Positions 7,790-15,509 of a stretch of 64,000 bases of DNA are shown here, piece by piece. Positions within the stretch are counted from its first letter, which is position 1, and every line of letters begins with the position of its first letter. The DNA lies in contig NZ_JBDJAC010000001.1 in assembly GCF_039652615.1 (NCBI RefSeq), positions 496,001 to 560,000 of the forward strand, written 5' to 3'. This DNA comes from Fulvimarina sp039652615 (GTDB lineage: Bacteria; Pseudomonadota; Alphaproteobacteria; Rhizobiales; Rhizobiaceae). The translations under genes were made by a program, and so were the position numbers. Under the pieces are notes generated by a model. It did not search any database, was not told the DNA's origin, and saw nothing but the letters and a program-made list of their open reading frames with translations.

Positions 7790-8833
7790 CTATTGGTTGG
7801 TTTCAGTGCCCTGGTCGGCCTGAGGCTCTGGCAGAATGACGGTTTCGGAATCTGCGGCTGTGCCGGCCCCCGAACTGACGGCATTTCCGGATGTCTGACC
7901 CTCTCCGGTCTCGCTCCTCGTCGAGGCAGAGGCCGCGTCCGTATCCTGAGGGGTTGGGCTTTCAGCTGGTGCCGGCTCGCTGCTTTGAGAAGTAGATGGT
8001 TCCACGTTCGCGGGTGCTGGCGTCGTTTCCGGCGCCGATCCGATCTCGTCATTTGCGTCCTGCGTGCCAGATTGAGGGGCAGGCTCTTGTTCTTCGACGG
8101 GCGGGGAATCCGTGGTATCCGATTGAGCGTCGGATGTGTCGGTTTCCTCGGACGCAGCAGCCGGCTGCTCCTGCGAGGGCTGGTTCGCGTTGAGAAGCCC
8201 GATGATCAGACCAGCGCGCTGTGAAATCCCGCCTGGCGCATCGCCGGCATCGAGGATCGACTGGTAGAGATCCCGTGCGGTTTCCGTTTCGCCTGCCTTC
8301 CATGCTGCAAGGGCAATCGCATCGCGGGCTGCATAACGCAGCGGGTTGTCGTCGCCCGTCAATCGCTCGGCCCGTGCCCGAACATCGGTAAGGCTGCCCT
8401 GATCGACCAGAAGATAGGCCGCCCTGAGGTCGGCCATTTCCCGCATGCTAGAGGGTATGGAGCCGTCCGCAGCGACTTCGCCATATGAGGCAATGGCTTG
8501 GTCGATGCGTCCGGCCTGAGCCTCGGCATTGGCGATCGACATGCGAGCAAGGTCGGGATACGCACCCCAGCCATCCGCTGCGATGGCGCGAAACGCCTCG
8601 ATCGCTGCGTCGGTGTCGCCGGCGGCGACGAGATCCTGTGCCGCCAGATAGCGATCACCGCTCGCATTCGCTTCAGCGATTGAATAGCGCTCCCAGCCGA
8701 CATAGGCGACAGTCAGCAGGATTATGGCCACGATGACCGAAATGATCACCGTGCCGAAGCGCGTCCAGATCGACTTTATTCGATCCTGGCGCAATTCCTC
8801 ACTTACTTCGCGAAAGAAACTCTCGTCGCTCAT
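7790..8833 (-). CDS. YfgM-like tetratricopeptide membrane protein
   Basis: A 347-aa inner-membrane protein with the YfgM layout: a short cytoplasmic N-terminus (MSDESFFREVSEELRQDR), one membrane helix at about residues 26-46, and a periplasmic helical-repeat region to about residue 210 (repeats such as GDTDAAIEAFRAIAADG). The last 130 residues are a low-complexity tail rich in S, T, E, P, Q and A with no predicted fold. YfgM-type proteins work with the secretion machinery and periplasmic chaperones; that role is inferred from the family. It is the upstream partner of der, probably cotranscribed. The long tail makes it much larger than the E. coli protein. Confidence 0.8.
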   Translation of the reverse strand: MSDESFFREVSEELRQDRIKSIWTRFGTVIISVIVAIILLTVAYVGWERYSIAEANASGDRYLAAQDLVAAGDTDAAIEAFRAIAADGWGAYPDLARMSIANAEAQAGRIDQAIASYGEVAADGSIPSSMREMADLRAAYLLVDQGSLTDVRARAERLTGDDNPLRYAARDAIALAAWKAGETETARDLYQSILDAGDAPGGISQRAGLIIGLLNANQPSQEQPAAASEETDTSDAQSDTTDSPPVEEQEPAPQSGTQDANDEIGSAPETTPAPANVEPSTSQSSEPAPAESPTPQDTDAASASTRSETGEGQTSGNAVSSGAGTAADSETVILPEPQADQGTETNQ

Positions 8834-8940
8834 CGCCTCACGCTCTTATCGTTATGCCGCATTGCCACCGTTCGAGGCGTTTTCAGCTTTTCGAGGCGTC
8901 TTCTAACAAGTTTTGTGGCTCAAGGAAGAGCGGAGCGGCT

Positions 8941-9516
8941 TTATCCGACGGGAGCAACCCCGAAGAGCCATCTATGAAGCCCCATAACGAAGATCGCCGT
9001 CGCGACGAGACCGACGACGATTGCGATGAAGTCGCCCGTCACCGTAACGTCTTTAGAAGCGACCGGCTGCGGATTTCGCCGGACTGCCGCGACGTAGTCG
9101 AGGACAGCCCAGGCGAGGAACGCGCCGAAGAGGACCACGTCAGCGACCATGCCGTTTGCGAGAAGATGGCCCGTTGCCCAGAAGCCGACGCCCAGCACCA
9201 TCGGGTGACGGGACAGGCGCTTGATATGGCCGGCCGGTCCATAGGCAGCAGCCACGAGCACGAAACCGATGGGAACGAGGATGAGGGCGAGGTGGGACAA
9301 GCCCGCTTGCGGCAAATAGAGAACGCCCCCTGCAGCCTTTGCCGCCGGGTACCCCTGACCGATCAGGATCAGGCCGGCGAGCGAGATGACAGCGTAGGAA
9401 CCCTTGTAGGGCATCTCCCCGATCCGACTGATCAGCGCGTGTCTTGGCCCCTCTCCGACGATGCGGATAGAATGCATGCCGATGAAGATGATGAGGCCTG
9501 CAATCAGCCAACTCAT
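8941..9516 (-). CDS. nnrU: NnrU family membrane protein
   Basis: A polytopic inner-membrane protein of 191 aa with five or six hydrophobic helices. It matches the NnrU family: the N-terminal segment WLIAGLIIFIGMHSIRIVG, the loop RHALISRIGEMPYKGSYAV, and the central RLSRHPMVLGVGFWATGHLLANG. NnrU was named for its link to nitric-oxide metabolism in denitrifiers, but many members occur without nor genes, as here. The frame extends to 9639, yet the ATG at 9516 begins the hydrophobic core directly. It follows the TPR gene on the same strand (107-base gap) but need not share its transcript. Confidence 0.85.
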   Translation of the reverse strand: MSWLIAGLIIFIGMHSIRIVGEGPRHALISRIGEMPYKGSYAVISLAGLILIGQGYPAAKAAGGVLYLPQAGLSHLALILVPIGFVLVAAAYGPAGHIKRLSRHPMVLGVGFWATGHLLANGMVADVVLFGAFLAWAVLDYVAAVRRNPQPVASKDVTVTGDFIAIVVGLVATAIFVMGLHRWLFGVAPVG

Positions 9517-9750
9517 TCGGGCGTCCCTTCCAGTCTGTGAGCGCGTGCACAATAGCACGCATCCGAACTGCGCGATCGATCGGCGACAATTTCCCGCAGT
9601 CTGTTTATAGCTCACCGCGATGACGCAGAGGCGGGCCATTGTCCGTCAGGCGAATCCTAGTCGCCTGCGTAGGCGAGCACGGAATTCGCATGAGGTTCAC
9701 TCGCACGTGGACCCTGTCAGGAAACGAACACGTTTTGGAGAGGAACCCAG

Positions 9751-10158
9751 ATGGCCGACCAGACAGCGCTTGGGGCGGTGGCGATATATTGCGGCTTGAA
9801 CGTCGCGATCCTGTTCTGGATCTCTCTTGCTATCGGACGCATCCGCATTCGCCATCAAATCCTGATCGGTGACGGCGGCAACGATCATCTGGCCAAGGCC
9901 ATGCGGGGTCATGCCAACGCCATCGAGATCATGCCGATGACCTTGCTGGCTCTGACGCTGGCAGCTCTGCTCGGTGCATGGCCCTGGGTCATCCACGTTC
10001 TCGGTCTCTCGCTGACGATCGGCCGCGTCCTTCATGCTCTTCATTTCACCATCGCGAAGGCGCCGCTCTGGCAGCGGATGGCCGGTTTCGGCATGTCGAT
10101 GGCAGCCATGCTCGGTTCGGCGGCAACCGCATGCTTCATGGGAATCATGTCATTTTGA
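9751..10158 (+). CDS. MAPEG family membrane protein
   Basis: A four-helix inner-membrane protein of 135 aa with MAPEG family features (membrane-associated eicosanoid/glutathione metabolism). They include the motif AMRGHANAIEIMPM after helix 1 and IGRVLHALHF in the third helical region. Bacterial members are thought to act as glutathione-dependent transferases or peroxidases, but substrates are unknown. A strong binding site, GGAGAGGAACCC, precedes the ATG. It is divergent from nnrU and stands alone. The family assignment is firm; the activity is not. Confidence 0.88.
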   Translation: MADQTALGAVAIYCGLNVAILFWISLAIGRIRIRHQILIGDGGNDHLAKAMRGHANAIEIMPMTLLALTLAALLGAWPWVIHVLGLSLTIGRVLHALHFTIAKAPLWQRMAGFGMSMAAMLGSAATACFMGIMSF

Positions 10159-10350
10159 GATAGGCCTGAAAACCGGCCTCGCTCGGTTCGCACTGATGGG
10201 CGTTACAATCCGCATAAACGACTTCCGTCGAAGCGCCTTGATCATCTGCGGGTGACCGGCGAAGCGTTCGGCATCGAAACTTGCCATTCGATGCAAATTC
10301 GTTCCTGATTTGATCTCTTCTGTTAACCGAACTCTGCTATCTTCCCGGTC

Positions 10351-11511
10351 ATGGAGGCGAATCAAATCATCCAGTGGCTTGCTGCCGACCACTTCACGGT
10401 TGGTCCGATCGCCTTGAGCGGTATCTCGCTGGTCTTTGCCGGCTTGGCGGCGCTTCTCTTCTTGCTATGGACGAAAGCACTGCGCAGGGTTCGCTGGTTC
10501 AGGGCGGCGCTAGATTCGTCAGGTCACGGTCCTGATGGTCTCAATGCAATGCTGCGTGCCCAATCCGAACTTTCTGGCCGCCTGCAGACAATGACCGATG
10601 TGCTGGGAGCGCGGCAGGCCGAACTCACCACGACACTCGCCGGGCGTCTCGACGGGCTGACGAATTCCGTCGGGCGCTCCATCATGGCGACGGGCTCCCA
10701 GACCAATGACTCGCTGTCGGCCCTTGGTGAGCGTCTCGCGGTCATCGACGATGCGCAGAACCGGATCGGCCAGCTCGCCAGCGGCATTGCGAAACTTCAG
10801 GACATACTGGGCGACAAGCAAAGCCGCGGTGCGTTTGGCGAACTAAGGATGCAGACCATCGTGGCGGATGCGCTGCCGGCAAACGGCTACCGCATGCAGG
10901 CGACGCTATCCAACGGCAAGCGGCCAGACTGCCTGATCGAAATGCCGAACGGTGCGCCGCCGCTTGTCATCGACGCAAAGTTTCCGCTCGACGCATACGC
11001 CGCACTAAGCGCCGCCGAGACGCCCGAGGCCAAGCAGTTTGCCATGAGCCGAATGCGTCGCGATATGGATGTTCATATCCGCGCGATCTCCGCCAAATAT
11101 CTGATCCCGAACGAAACGCTCGACACCGCCTTGATGTTCGTGCCGTCCGAGACCGTGTTCGCGCTGTTGGGCGAGCGCTTCCCGGACATCGTGCAGAAAG
11201 CGTTCCGGGCGAGGGTTGTCATCGTCTCACCGACACTGCTGATGTTGTCGGTTCAGGTTATTCAGAACCTTCTGAAAGATGCCCGCGTGCGCGAGGAAGC
11301 TGGGCGCATTCAGAAAGAGACGCAGTTTCTCGCAGAAGATATCGCGCGGCTGGAGGAGCGGGTCAGCGCCCTCAAGACCCATTTCGGCCGCTCGGCGAGG
11401 GATATCGACCAGATTCTGGTTTCGACCGAAAAAATCGTGCGGCGGGTCGATCGGATCGGCGACTTGCCGCTTCATGACGAGGCGACCCAAAGGAAGGATG
11501 CCGCGGAGTAA
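10351..11511 (+). CDS. rmuC: DNA recombination protein RmuC
   Basis: A 386-aa member of the RmuC family, which limits recombination between short inverted repeats, probably through a nuclease-like fold. There is a hydrophobic N-terminal anchor (about residues 22-40) and a long helical region predicted as coiled coil at about 60-150. The conserved core is QSRGAFGELRMQTI, LIEMPNGAPPLVIDAKFPLDAY, and FVPSETVFALL near residue 270. The D-A-K motif of the nuclease-like core (VIDAKF) is intact. Length is typical. The stop is followed at once by a perfect 18-bp palindrome (11513-11530). Confidence 0.93.
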   Translation: MEANQIIQWLAADHFTVGPIALSGISLVFAGLAALLFLLWTKALRRVRWFRAALDSSGHGPDGLNAMLRAQSELSGRLQTMTDVLGARQAELTTTLAGRLDGLTNSVGRSIMATGSQTNDSLSALGERLAVIDDAQNRIGQLASGIAKLQDILGDKQSRGAFGELRMQTIVADALPANGYRMQATLSNGKRPDCLIEMPNGAPPLVIDAKFPLDAYAALSAAETPEAKQFAMSRMRRDMDVHIRAISAKYLIPNETLDTALMFVPSETVFALLGERFPDIVQKAFRARVVIVSPTLLMLSVQVIQNLLKDARVREEAGRIQKETQFLAEDIARLEERVSALKTHFGRSARDIDQILVSTEKIVRRVDRIGDLPLHDEATQRKDAAE

Positions 11512-11512
11512 A

Positions 11513-11530
11513 CATCACAGTTTTGTGATG
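11513..11530. repeat. Perfect inverted repeat CATCACA-N4-TGTGATG
   Basis: Seven-base arms around GTTT, beginning two bases after the rmuC stop and 163 bases before the secreted protease start. The half-sites are CRP/FNR-like words in outward orientation. It has no U-tract, so it looks more like an operator or weak attenuator than a terminator. Confidence 0.4.
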
Positions 11531-11692
11531 GAAGCCGAACAAATAGCGGAAACAGGCGCATACTCGGGGTATCGACAGCTATTATTCCCCAGAAAAGCAG
11601 CTTATCCTTACCGGGAGGTTAATTTTTCCGGGATCGAAATGGCGCTGTCCGACGTTGCTACGCCAACTATCCGATCCTGAGGGGGATTTAAA

Positions 11693-13240
11693 ATGCGACG
11701 CGCAGCGCGGACACTGTTGACGGCGATCAGCTTGGCCCTAGCGCCAGCTGTCGTACTCACGGCCCCTGCACACGCCATCGGCTTGGCGGAAGCATACAAT
11801 TCCCAGACCGATGTCGATTTCCGCCAAGGTCTGCAGATCCGTCTTGCCTGGACCGGAGACTATCAGGGCTCCTTCGACGGCATCATTGGTCCTCGCTCCT
11901 TGCGTGCCATTCGCGATTTCCAGGCCCGTCACGGCATGGAACCGAACGGCGTCATCTCCGACGACATGCTTGTCCAGCTCGTCAACAAGTCCGATTCGGT
12001 CCAGAACCGCCTCGGCGTTGCGTTTGCTGACGACGCGCTGACGGGCGCGCGGATGCTGATCCCGTTCAACCGTGTTGTCGACTCCGGTGCGACCGACGTT
12101 GGTAACCTCTGGCGCTCGGAGGACGGCCGCCTGGAAGTGGAGACGGTTCGCGTTGCCGATACGGGCCAGACCTTGAAAGGTCTTTACGATGTCCTGATGA
12201 CCGAGACGGACACGCGCAGCGTTTCAGACTCCGAATTCACCCCAAACTGGTTCCGCGTTTCCGGTGTGGACGCCGGCCGTCACTACCTCATGCGTTTCGA
12301 GGTCGGTTCGAAGAGCAAATTCGATCTCCGCGGTTTTTCCGTGTCCTTCGATCCTGCGATCGATGACGAGGTCAAACCCTTCCTCACCGTTGCCTCGGAG
12401 CTTTTCGAGCCCTTCGCACTCGAGCCCCGCCAGCCGCTTCTCGCAAGCCGCGAGGATCGCCCCTTCAGCGCGATGGTCGAGCGTCACCGCGCCGCAAGTG
12501 AGCCGCGTGATGGTCGCTATGCGCTCGCATATGCCGATCCGTCCCAGCCCAACATGTTCGCGATGCCGCCTGCGGAAGGCTCGGCGGCGTTCTCCGAGCG
12601 CAACCCGGATGATGTCGATTTCGATATGGCGGGTTCCGGCTTTGCGGTGTCGAAGGACGGCTGGATTCTGACGAACGCCCATGTGGTGAACGCATGCAAC
12701 GCGGTTCTCGTCAGCGGCAAGGGGCGCATCATCGATCGGATGATCGATAGCGAAAACGATCTCGCGCTCGTCAAGGTCGACGGACGTTTCGAAAAGACCC
12801 TCAAGGTGTCAGCCGACAAACCGCGCCTCGGCGAAGACATTCTTGCCCTCGGGTTCCCGCTCCGCTCGATCCTCGCCGACTCGCTCAATGTGACCCGCGG
12901 CAACGTCTCCTCGCTGCTCGGGCTGATGAATGATCCGCGCTACATGCAGATCTCAGCGCCGGTTCAGCCGGGTAACTCCGGTGGGCCGCTGATCGATCTG
13001 GCGGGCCGTGTGGTTGGCGTCGTCACCGCTAAACTCAATGCGGTCGCCGTGGCTGATGCGACCGGCGACATCCCGCAGTCGATCAACTTTGCGATCGAGC
13101 CGAACGCCGTCTCGAAATTCCTCGATGCTAACGCGGTGAAGTACGAGGCTGCGGATGCCGGCGCATCCTTACAGAGCGTTCCGGATGCTGTTGCCGAGGT
13201 GAAGGATGCGATTTTTCCGGTTCTTTGCCTCGACGAATAA
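11693..13240 (+). CDS. Secreted trypsin-like serine protease with peptidoglycan-binding domain
   Basis: A 515-aa exported protein. Residues 1-28 are a signal peptide ending APAHA. Residues about 40-98 are a PG_binding_1 repeat (WTGDYQGSFDGIIGPRSLRAIRDFQ), which should hold it at the wall. About 200 residues of unassigned sequence follow. Residues about 313-490 are a trypsin-2 type domain with an intact triad: His330 in TNAHVV, Asp356 in NDLALVKV, Ser429 in QPGNSGGPL. There is no PDZ domain, unlike DegP. The only two cysteines are Cys335, beside the active-site His, and Cys512, near the C-terminus, suggesting a disulfide. A strong binding site (GAGGGGGA) precedes the ATG. Confidence 0.9.
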   Translation: MRRAARTLLTAISLALAPAVVLTAPAHAIGLAEAYNSQTDVDFRQGLQIRLAWTGDYQGSFDGIIGPRSLRAIRDFQARHGMEPNGVISDDMLVQLVNKSDSVQNRLGVAFADDALTGARMLIPFNRVVDSGATDVGNLWRSEDGRLEVETVRVADTGQTLKGLYDVLMTETDTRSVSDSEFTPNWFRVSGVDAGRHYLMRFEVGSKSKFDLRGFSVSFDPAIDDEVKPFLTVASELFEPFALEPRQPLLASREDRPFSAMVERHRAASEPRDGRYALAYADPSQPNMFAMPPAEGSAAFSERNPDDVDFDMAGSGFAVSKDGWILTNAHVVNACNAVLVSGKGRIIDRMIDSENDLALVKVDGRFEKTLKVSADKPRLGEDILALGFPLRSILADSLNVTRGNVSSLLGLMNDPRYMQISAPVQPGNSGGPLIDLAGRVVGVVTAKLNAVAVADATGDIPQSINFAIEPNAVSKFLDANAVKYEAADAGASLQSVPDAVAEVKDAIFPVLCLDE

Positions 13241-13267
13241 CCGTCTTCACGACATGGCATGACTGGT

Positions 13268-13300
13268 AGAGCCGCGCGAGATATCTCGTGCGGCTCTTTG
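13268..13300 (+). terminator. Terminator hairpin after the secreted protease
   Basis: A near-perfect 30-base palindrome: arms AGAGCCGC and GCGGCTCT enclose the inner palindrome CGAGATATCTCG, followed by TTG. It lies 27 bases after the protease stop. The short T-run makes it a modest intrinsic terminator. Confidence 0.6.
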
Positions 13301-13315
13301 TCGTGCCAGTGAAAT

Positions 13316-13349
13316 GCAGAGCCTCGGTGGCAGCAGAGCCTCGGTGGCA
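13316..13349. repeat. Tandem 2 x 17-bp direct repeat
   Basis: The 17-base unit GCAGAGCCTCGGTGGCA occurs twice with no spacer and no mismatch, between the protease terminator and the promoter of the next gene. It may be a recent slippage duplication or a paired protein-binding site. Confidence 0.7.
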
Positions 13350-13364
13350 CAGGCATGTTAAAAG

Positions 13365-13390
13365 GGAACAGGCGGCCGCCCCTTCGTGTT
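13365..13390 (+). promoter_or_regulatory. EcfG (general stress)-like promoter
   Basis: GGAAC at 13365-13369 and TGTT at 13387-13390 with a 17-base spacer, close to the alphaproteobacterial EcfG/RpoE2 pattern GGAAC-N17 to 19-cGTT. It lies 40 bases upstream of the start of a small charged protein, the usual distance for this class. The -10 differs from consensus at its first base. Confidence 0.4.
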
Positions 13391-13429
13391 TCCAACGTAA
13401 GAACGTTCAACCTTATCAGGAAGCGAGCA

Positions 13430-13747
13430 ATGCCCGACCTCAGCACAGAACCCAAAATGATGCGTTCGCAGCAGGACAAGGATACGCCCGAGCATCTCTC
13501 CGAAGACGAAACGCGCAGTGCCATAGCGCGTAGCGATGCTGATTCTGAAAGCCGCAAGGACCGCGAAGCCTCCAAGGCCGGCACGGCAACTTATCAATCC
13601 GAACAGCAGACCGCGATCTTCGAGGAAAACAGGCACGGCAATAACGACGGCCCCGGCGACGGAGAAGAAAAGACCGCCGCCAGCCATGCTGACGATGCCG
13701 ACGACAGGGAGGAAGGTATGGCAAGTCGGGGTCGCTCCCGCCTCTGA
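13430..13747 (+). CDS. Small highly charged hydrophilic protein
   Basis: A 105-aa protein starting at the ATG at 13430, which is preceded by a good AGGAAG site. The open frame extends to 13355 but has no support there. It is almost wholly hydrophilic, with alternating acidic and basic residues (SDADSESRKDREASK, then DGEEKTAASHADDADDREE), no hydrophobic core and few aromatics, so it is probably disordered. I do not recognise a family. Small charged proteins of this sort are frequent members of the general stress regulon, and the EcfG-like promoter upstream fits that. It could still be a chance frame, as composition alone is weak evidence. Confidence 0.55.
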   Translation: MPDLSTEPKMMRSQQDKDTPEHLSEDETRSAIARSDADSESRKDREASKAGTATYQSEQQTAIFEENRHGNNDGPGDGEEKTAASHADDADDREEGMASRGRSRL

Positions 13748-13814
13748 CGACCCCGATCCAGCACCGCGAGCGCTGGCTCGGTAGGCGCGCTGCGCCTCAG
13801 GATATCGCCGACGC

Positions 13815-14534
13815 TCAGAGAATCTTCTGCAAAAACGCGGTGAGATCGTCGGTCACGAAGTCGATGTGACTGCCGTCCCGGCCCTCGTGCTCCCAATAAT
13901 CGCCGAAGGTCGTCTCGAAATTGCGCGGGACGACCAGAATTGTCTTCATCCCAAGCATTTTCGGCACGGTGAGGTTCTTTGCGAGATCTTCGAACATCGC
14001 CGCGTGCTCGACCTCGATGTCATGGAGACCGACAAACTTGTCGTAAGTTTCGGCGGCGGGTTTCGGCACAAGGTCCGAGGCGACGATATCGAAGATGTCC
14101 TCGAAATGATCGAGGACGCCGAGTTGCTTGGCAGCCCGTTCCGCATGGCCCCGATCGCCATTTGTAAAGATGAACTTGCGGCCGGGCAGGGCGGCGATCG
14201 CTTCGCCGAGATGCGGATTGGGCTCGAGCCAAGAATAGTCGATGTCATGGACGAAGCTTAGAAAAGCATCCGGGTCGATCTCCCGCTCGGCCATGAGTCC
14301 GCGCAATGTCGTGCCATGGCGTCTGTAGAGGTCCTTCTGGATGGTCCTTGCTTCATCCCTCGGCAAGCTCATCAAATCGGCGATATAGGTCGTCATCCGC
14401 TGATCTATCTGCGAGAAGAGATCCGAGTGGCGCGGATACAAAGTGTTGTCGAGATCGAAAATCCAGTCGCGAACATCTGCAAACGTGGTTCTGTCTGCTT
14501 CGGCGGTGACGGCCGTGTGGGTGCTTGTATTCAT
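13815..14534 (-). CDS. HAD-family pyrimidine 5'-nucleotidase-like phosphatase
   Basis: A cytoplasmic HAD-superfamily phosphatase of 239 aa. Motif I is WIFDLDNTLYP with the nucleophile Asp27 and general acid Asp29. Motif II is FIFTNGD, motif III uses Lys158 in LVPKPAAE, and motif IV is FEDLAKN (Glu182, Asp183). The DLDNTLYP form and helical cap are those of the SDT1/pyrimidine 5'-nucleotidase branch, which dephosphorylates UMP- or CMP-type nucleotides. The four motifs are complete. It is divergent from the EamA transporter across 65 bases, so the two promoters must be packed together. The precise substrate is inferred. Confidence 0.85.
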   Translation of the reverse strand: MNTSTHTAVTAEADRTTFADVRDWIFDLDNTLYPRHSDLFSQIDQRMTTYIADLMSLPRDEARTIQKDLYRRHGTTLRGLMAEREIDPDAFLSFVHDIDYSWLEPNPHLGEAIAALPGRKFIFTNGDRGHAERAAKQLGVLDHFEDIFDIVASDLVPKPAAETYDKFVGLHDIEVEHAAMFEDLAKNLTVPKMLGMKTILVVPRNFETTFGDYWEHEGRDGSHIDFVTDDLTAFLQKIL

Positions 14535-14599
14535 TCGTCCTGTCGCTGGTTGGATGTCGTCGGACCCTGAGTGTTTAGGGTCGCACGGAAAGGTTCATA

Positions 14600-15493
14600 A
14601 TGTGGATCGAAATCACCGTCGCCGCGGCATTCTTCCAAAATCTTCGATCCGCTCTGCAAAAGCGACTGAAGGCGCAGCTTTCGACGACGGGAGCAACCTT
14701 CGTCCGCTTCGGCTTTGGTCTGCCCTTCGCGTTGATCTATCTCTTGATGCTGGAAAGCTTCGGATTCAAGACGCCCGCCGCCAATATCGTCTTTGCTGGA
14801 TATGTGGTCTTTGCGGCAATCGCCCAGATAGCAGGGACGGCGCTTCTGGTGCTCGCCTTTTCCTATCGCAATTTCATGGCGGCAACCGTCTATTCTAAGA
14901 CCGAGCCGATCATCGCTGCGCTTTTCGGCTTTCTCATTATCGGGGATAGGTTGAGTACGGTCGGAATATGGGCGATCGTCATCGGACTTGCAGGCGTTCT
15001 TTTGCTTTCGTTCGGCGGAACCGGAAGCATCCGCCAGATCATCAAGCCCTCGGCCATGCCCTCAGCCGTGATCGGTCTTTCTTCGGGTGTCGGCTTCGCG
15101 TTTTCCGCCATCGGTGTGCGCGGTGCCGCACTCGCGCTTGAAAACGCCGAGCTGGTCGTGTCGGCCGCGATGACGCTGGTCTGCGTCATCTCTCTGCAGA
15201 CCGTCCTCATGACAGGGTTCATGCTGGCCTTTGAACGCCACACAATTGGTGCCATCGCAAGAAATTGGCGGGTTTCCCTCCTGGCCGGTTTTTGCGGGGC
15301 CGCCGCTTCCATCGGCTGGTTCACCGCGATGGCGATGCAGCCGGTGGCGCTGGTCAAGACGGTTGGTCAGAGCGAACTCCTCTTCGCCTATGCTGCATCC
15401 CTGTGGTGGTTCCGGGAAACCATCTCACGAACCGAGCTTATGGGCTGCGGGCTCGTGCTCCTCTCGGTTCTGCTGCTCATCCAGTTCGGCTGA
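14600..15493 (+). CDS. EamA (DMT superfamily) transporter
   Basis: A 297-aa inner-membrane protein with about ten hydrophobic helices in two EamA repeats (about residues 5-135 and 155-295), as in RhaT/YdcZ-type metabolite exporters. The first repeat opens MWIEITVAAAFFQNLRSALQ. The second ends with the conserved GQSELLFAYAASLWWFRE and a final helix LVLLSVLLLIQFG. Such carriers export amino acids or other small metabolites; nothing here points to a substrate. The stop codon lies inside a palindrome shared with argB. Confidence 0.85.
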   Translation: MWIEITVAAAFFQNLRSALQKRLKAQLSTTGATFVRFGFGLPFALIYLLMLESFGFKTPAANIVFAGYVVFAAIAQIAGTALLVLAFSYRNFMAATVYSKTEPIIAALFGFLIIGDRLSTVGIWAIVIGLAGVLLLSFGGTGSIRQIIKPSAMPSAVIGLSSGVGFAFSAIGVRGAALALENAELVVSAAMTLVCVISLQTVLMTGFMLAFERHTIGAIARNWRVSLLAGFCGAAASIGWFTAMAMQPVALVKTVGQSELLFAYAASLWWFRETISRTELMGCGLVLLSVLLLIQFG

Positions 15494-15509
15494 GACGCTT
15501 AAAGCGTCT
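15493..15509. terminator. Palindrome spanning two convergent stop codons
   Basis: AGACGCTT-A-AAGCGTCT, 8-bp arms. Its first base is the last base of the EamA stop (15491-15493) and its last base is the first of the argB stop (15509-15511). The one-base centre means a few inner pairs must open in RNA. It could serve as a compact two-way terminator, but it lacks a long U-tract. Confidence 0.4.
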
